A program made the position numbers and the translations under genes. This document shows positions 5,349 through 5,501 of a DNA stretch of 5,501 bases, piece after piece. This stretch comes from Terriglobia bacterium (GTDB lineage: Bacteria > Acidobacteriota > Terriglobia > UBA7540), in contig JASHSC010000093.1 in assembly GCA_030036915.1 (NCBI GenBank), positions 1 through 5,501 of the forward strand. The letters run 5' to 3'. Numbering within the stretch: the stretch's first letter is position 1; every line of letters starts with the position of its first letter. The notes beneath the pieces are model-generated. The model ran no database searches. It saw nothing but the letters and a program-made list of their open reading frames with translations, and was not told the origin of the DNA.

Positions 5349-5501
5349 TTGCCACCAATATATTCGTCTATTACAACTTCTTTGAGCAGGCCCTGGCCAT
5401 GCAGAACATTGCCCGGATGCTGAATCCGGGCGGACTGTTTGTCGTAAATCAGGTTCTTTCCAATCAGCGTCCCCCGTCATTGAAATTACTCGATCAGTGT
5501 T
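5159..5501 (+). CDS. C-terminal segment of the broken methyltransferase-like gene (3' incomplete)
   Basis: This frame is open for 114 codons to the window edge and begins YWRHFGEIVG, which continues the central segment's DSDLLR in a natural way. It then has QRFDLVIATNIFVYYNFFEQ (58-77), the motif IV region of class I methyltransferases, followed by MQNIARMLNPGGLFVVNQVL (81-100), the classic 'L.PGG.l' motif V-VI strand. No independent start with a ribosome binding site is visible. The stop lies beyond the window. Confidence 0.6.

Larger units (their letters stand above)
4130..5501 (+). pseudogene. Secreted methyltransferase-like gene, broken by two frame changes, runs off the right edge
   Basis: Three consecutive open segments in two reading frames join into one protein: an export signal (4130-4297), a central domain (within 4221-5348, true part about 4290-5159) and a C-terminal SAM-fold segment (5159-5501, incomplete). 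The frame moves by +1 around 4281-4297 (one extra base, or two missing) and by -1 around 5157-5159 (one base missing). Together they resemble a class I SAM-dependent methyltransferase-like family that I associate with Acidobacteriota. The gene is either decaying or has two sequencing or assembly errors. Every other gene in the window is clean, which makes a general error rate less likely. No Shine-Dalgarno site is evident for either ATG 4130 or ATG 4154. Confidence 0.6.

Noticed and set aside
5253..5480. 75-codon minus-strand frame at the right edge
   Set aside because: It is antisense to the C-terminal methyltransferase segment, which has recognisable motifs, and shows no domain of its own.
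1..5501. CRISPR array, transposase, integrase, defence genes or a novel multi-gene system
   Set aside because: I looked for regularly spaced repeats, DDE or recombinase motifs and clustered accessory genes on both strands and saw none. The intact genes belong to ordinary metabolic or envelope families.

Overview
The window looks like a stretch of a Gram-negative bacterial chromosome, most likely from the Acidobacteriota. The reasons are indirect. The GC content is moderately high. There is an exported protein with a TonB C-terminal domain preceded by two copies of an 'RGI-x-F-x-P' repeat that I recall from acidobacterial proteins. There is also a solitary nuoI of acidobacterial type, and a secreted esterase and a methyltransferase-like protein of families I associate with this phylum. 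I ran no database search, so the taxonomic call is recognition only.

Layout. Positions 1-336 hold no intact gene. The minus strand carries what looks like the tail of an Ig-like (HYDIN / choice-of-anchor-D type) repeat at 197-268, and a REP-like palindrome at 274-290 abuts it. A near-consensus sigma-70 promoter (337-365) then drives nuoI (389-865), an 8Fe-8S complex I subunit, followed by a possible hairpin terminator. Next is an exported TonB-domain protein (983-1837, GTG start). A small CxxC membrane ORF (1910-2158) overlaps the start of a DUF899 thioredoxin-like gene (2049-2822). A secreted alpha/beta-hydrolase esterase follows (2967-4100, TTG start). Last is a methyltransferase-like gene (about 4130 to beyond the right edge) broken by two frame changes.

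All intact genes lie on the plus strand, but gaps of 70-145 bases and unrelated functions argue against one operon. The only pair that looks translationally linked is the small CxxC ORF and DUF899. The export signals on the TonB-domain protein, the esterase and the methyltransferase-like protein suggest a cell-envelope theme. I see no defence system, CRISPR array, RNA gene or transposase. The points most worth a second look are the overlapping CxxC/DUF899 pair, the gapless 56-residue tandem repeat in the TonB-domain protein, and the twice-frameshifted methyltransferase-like gene that carries a signal peptide.
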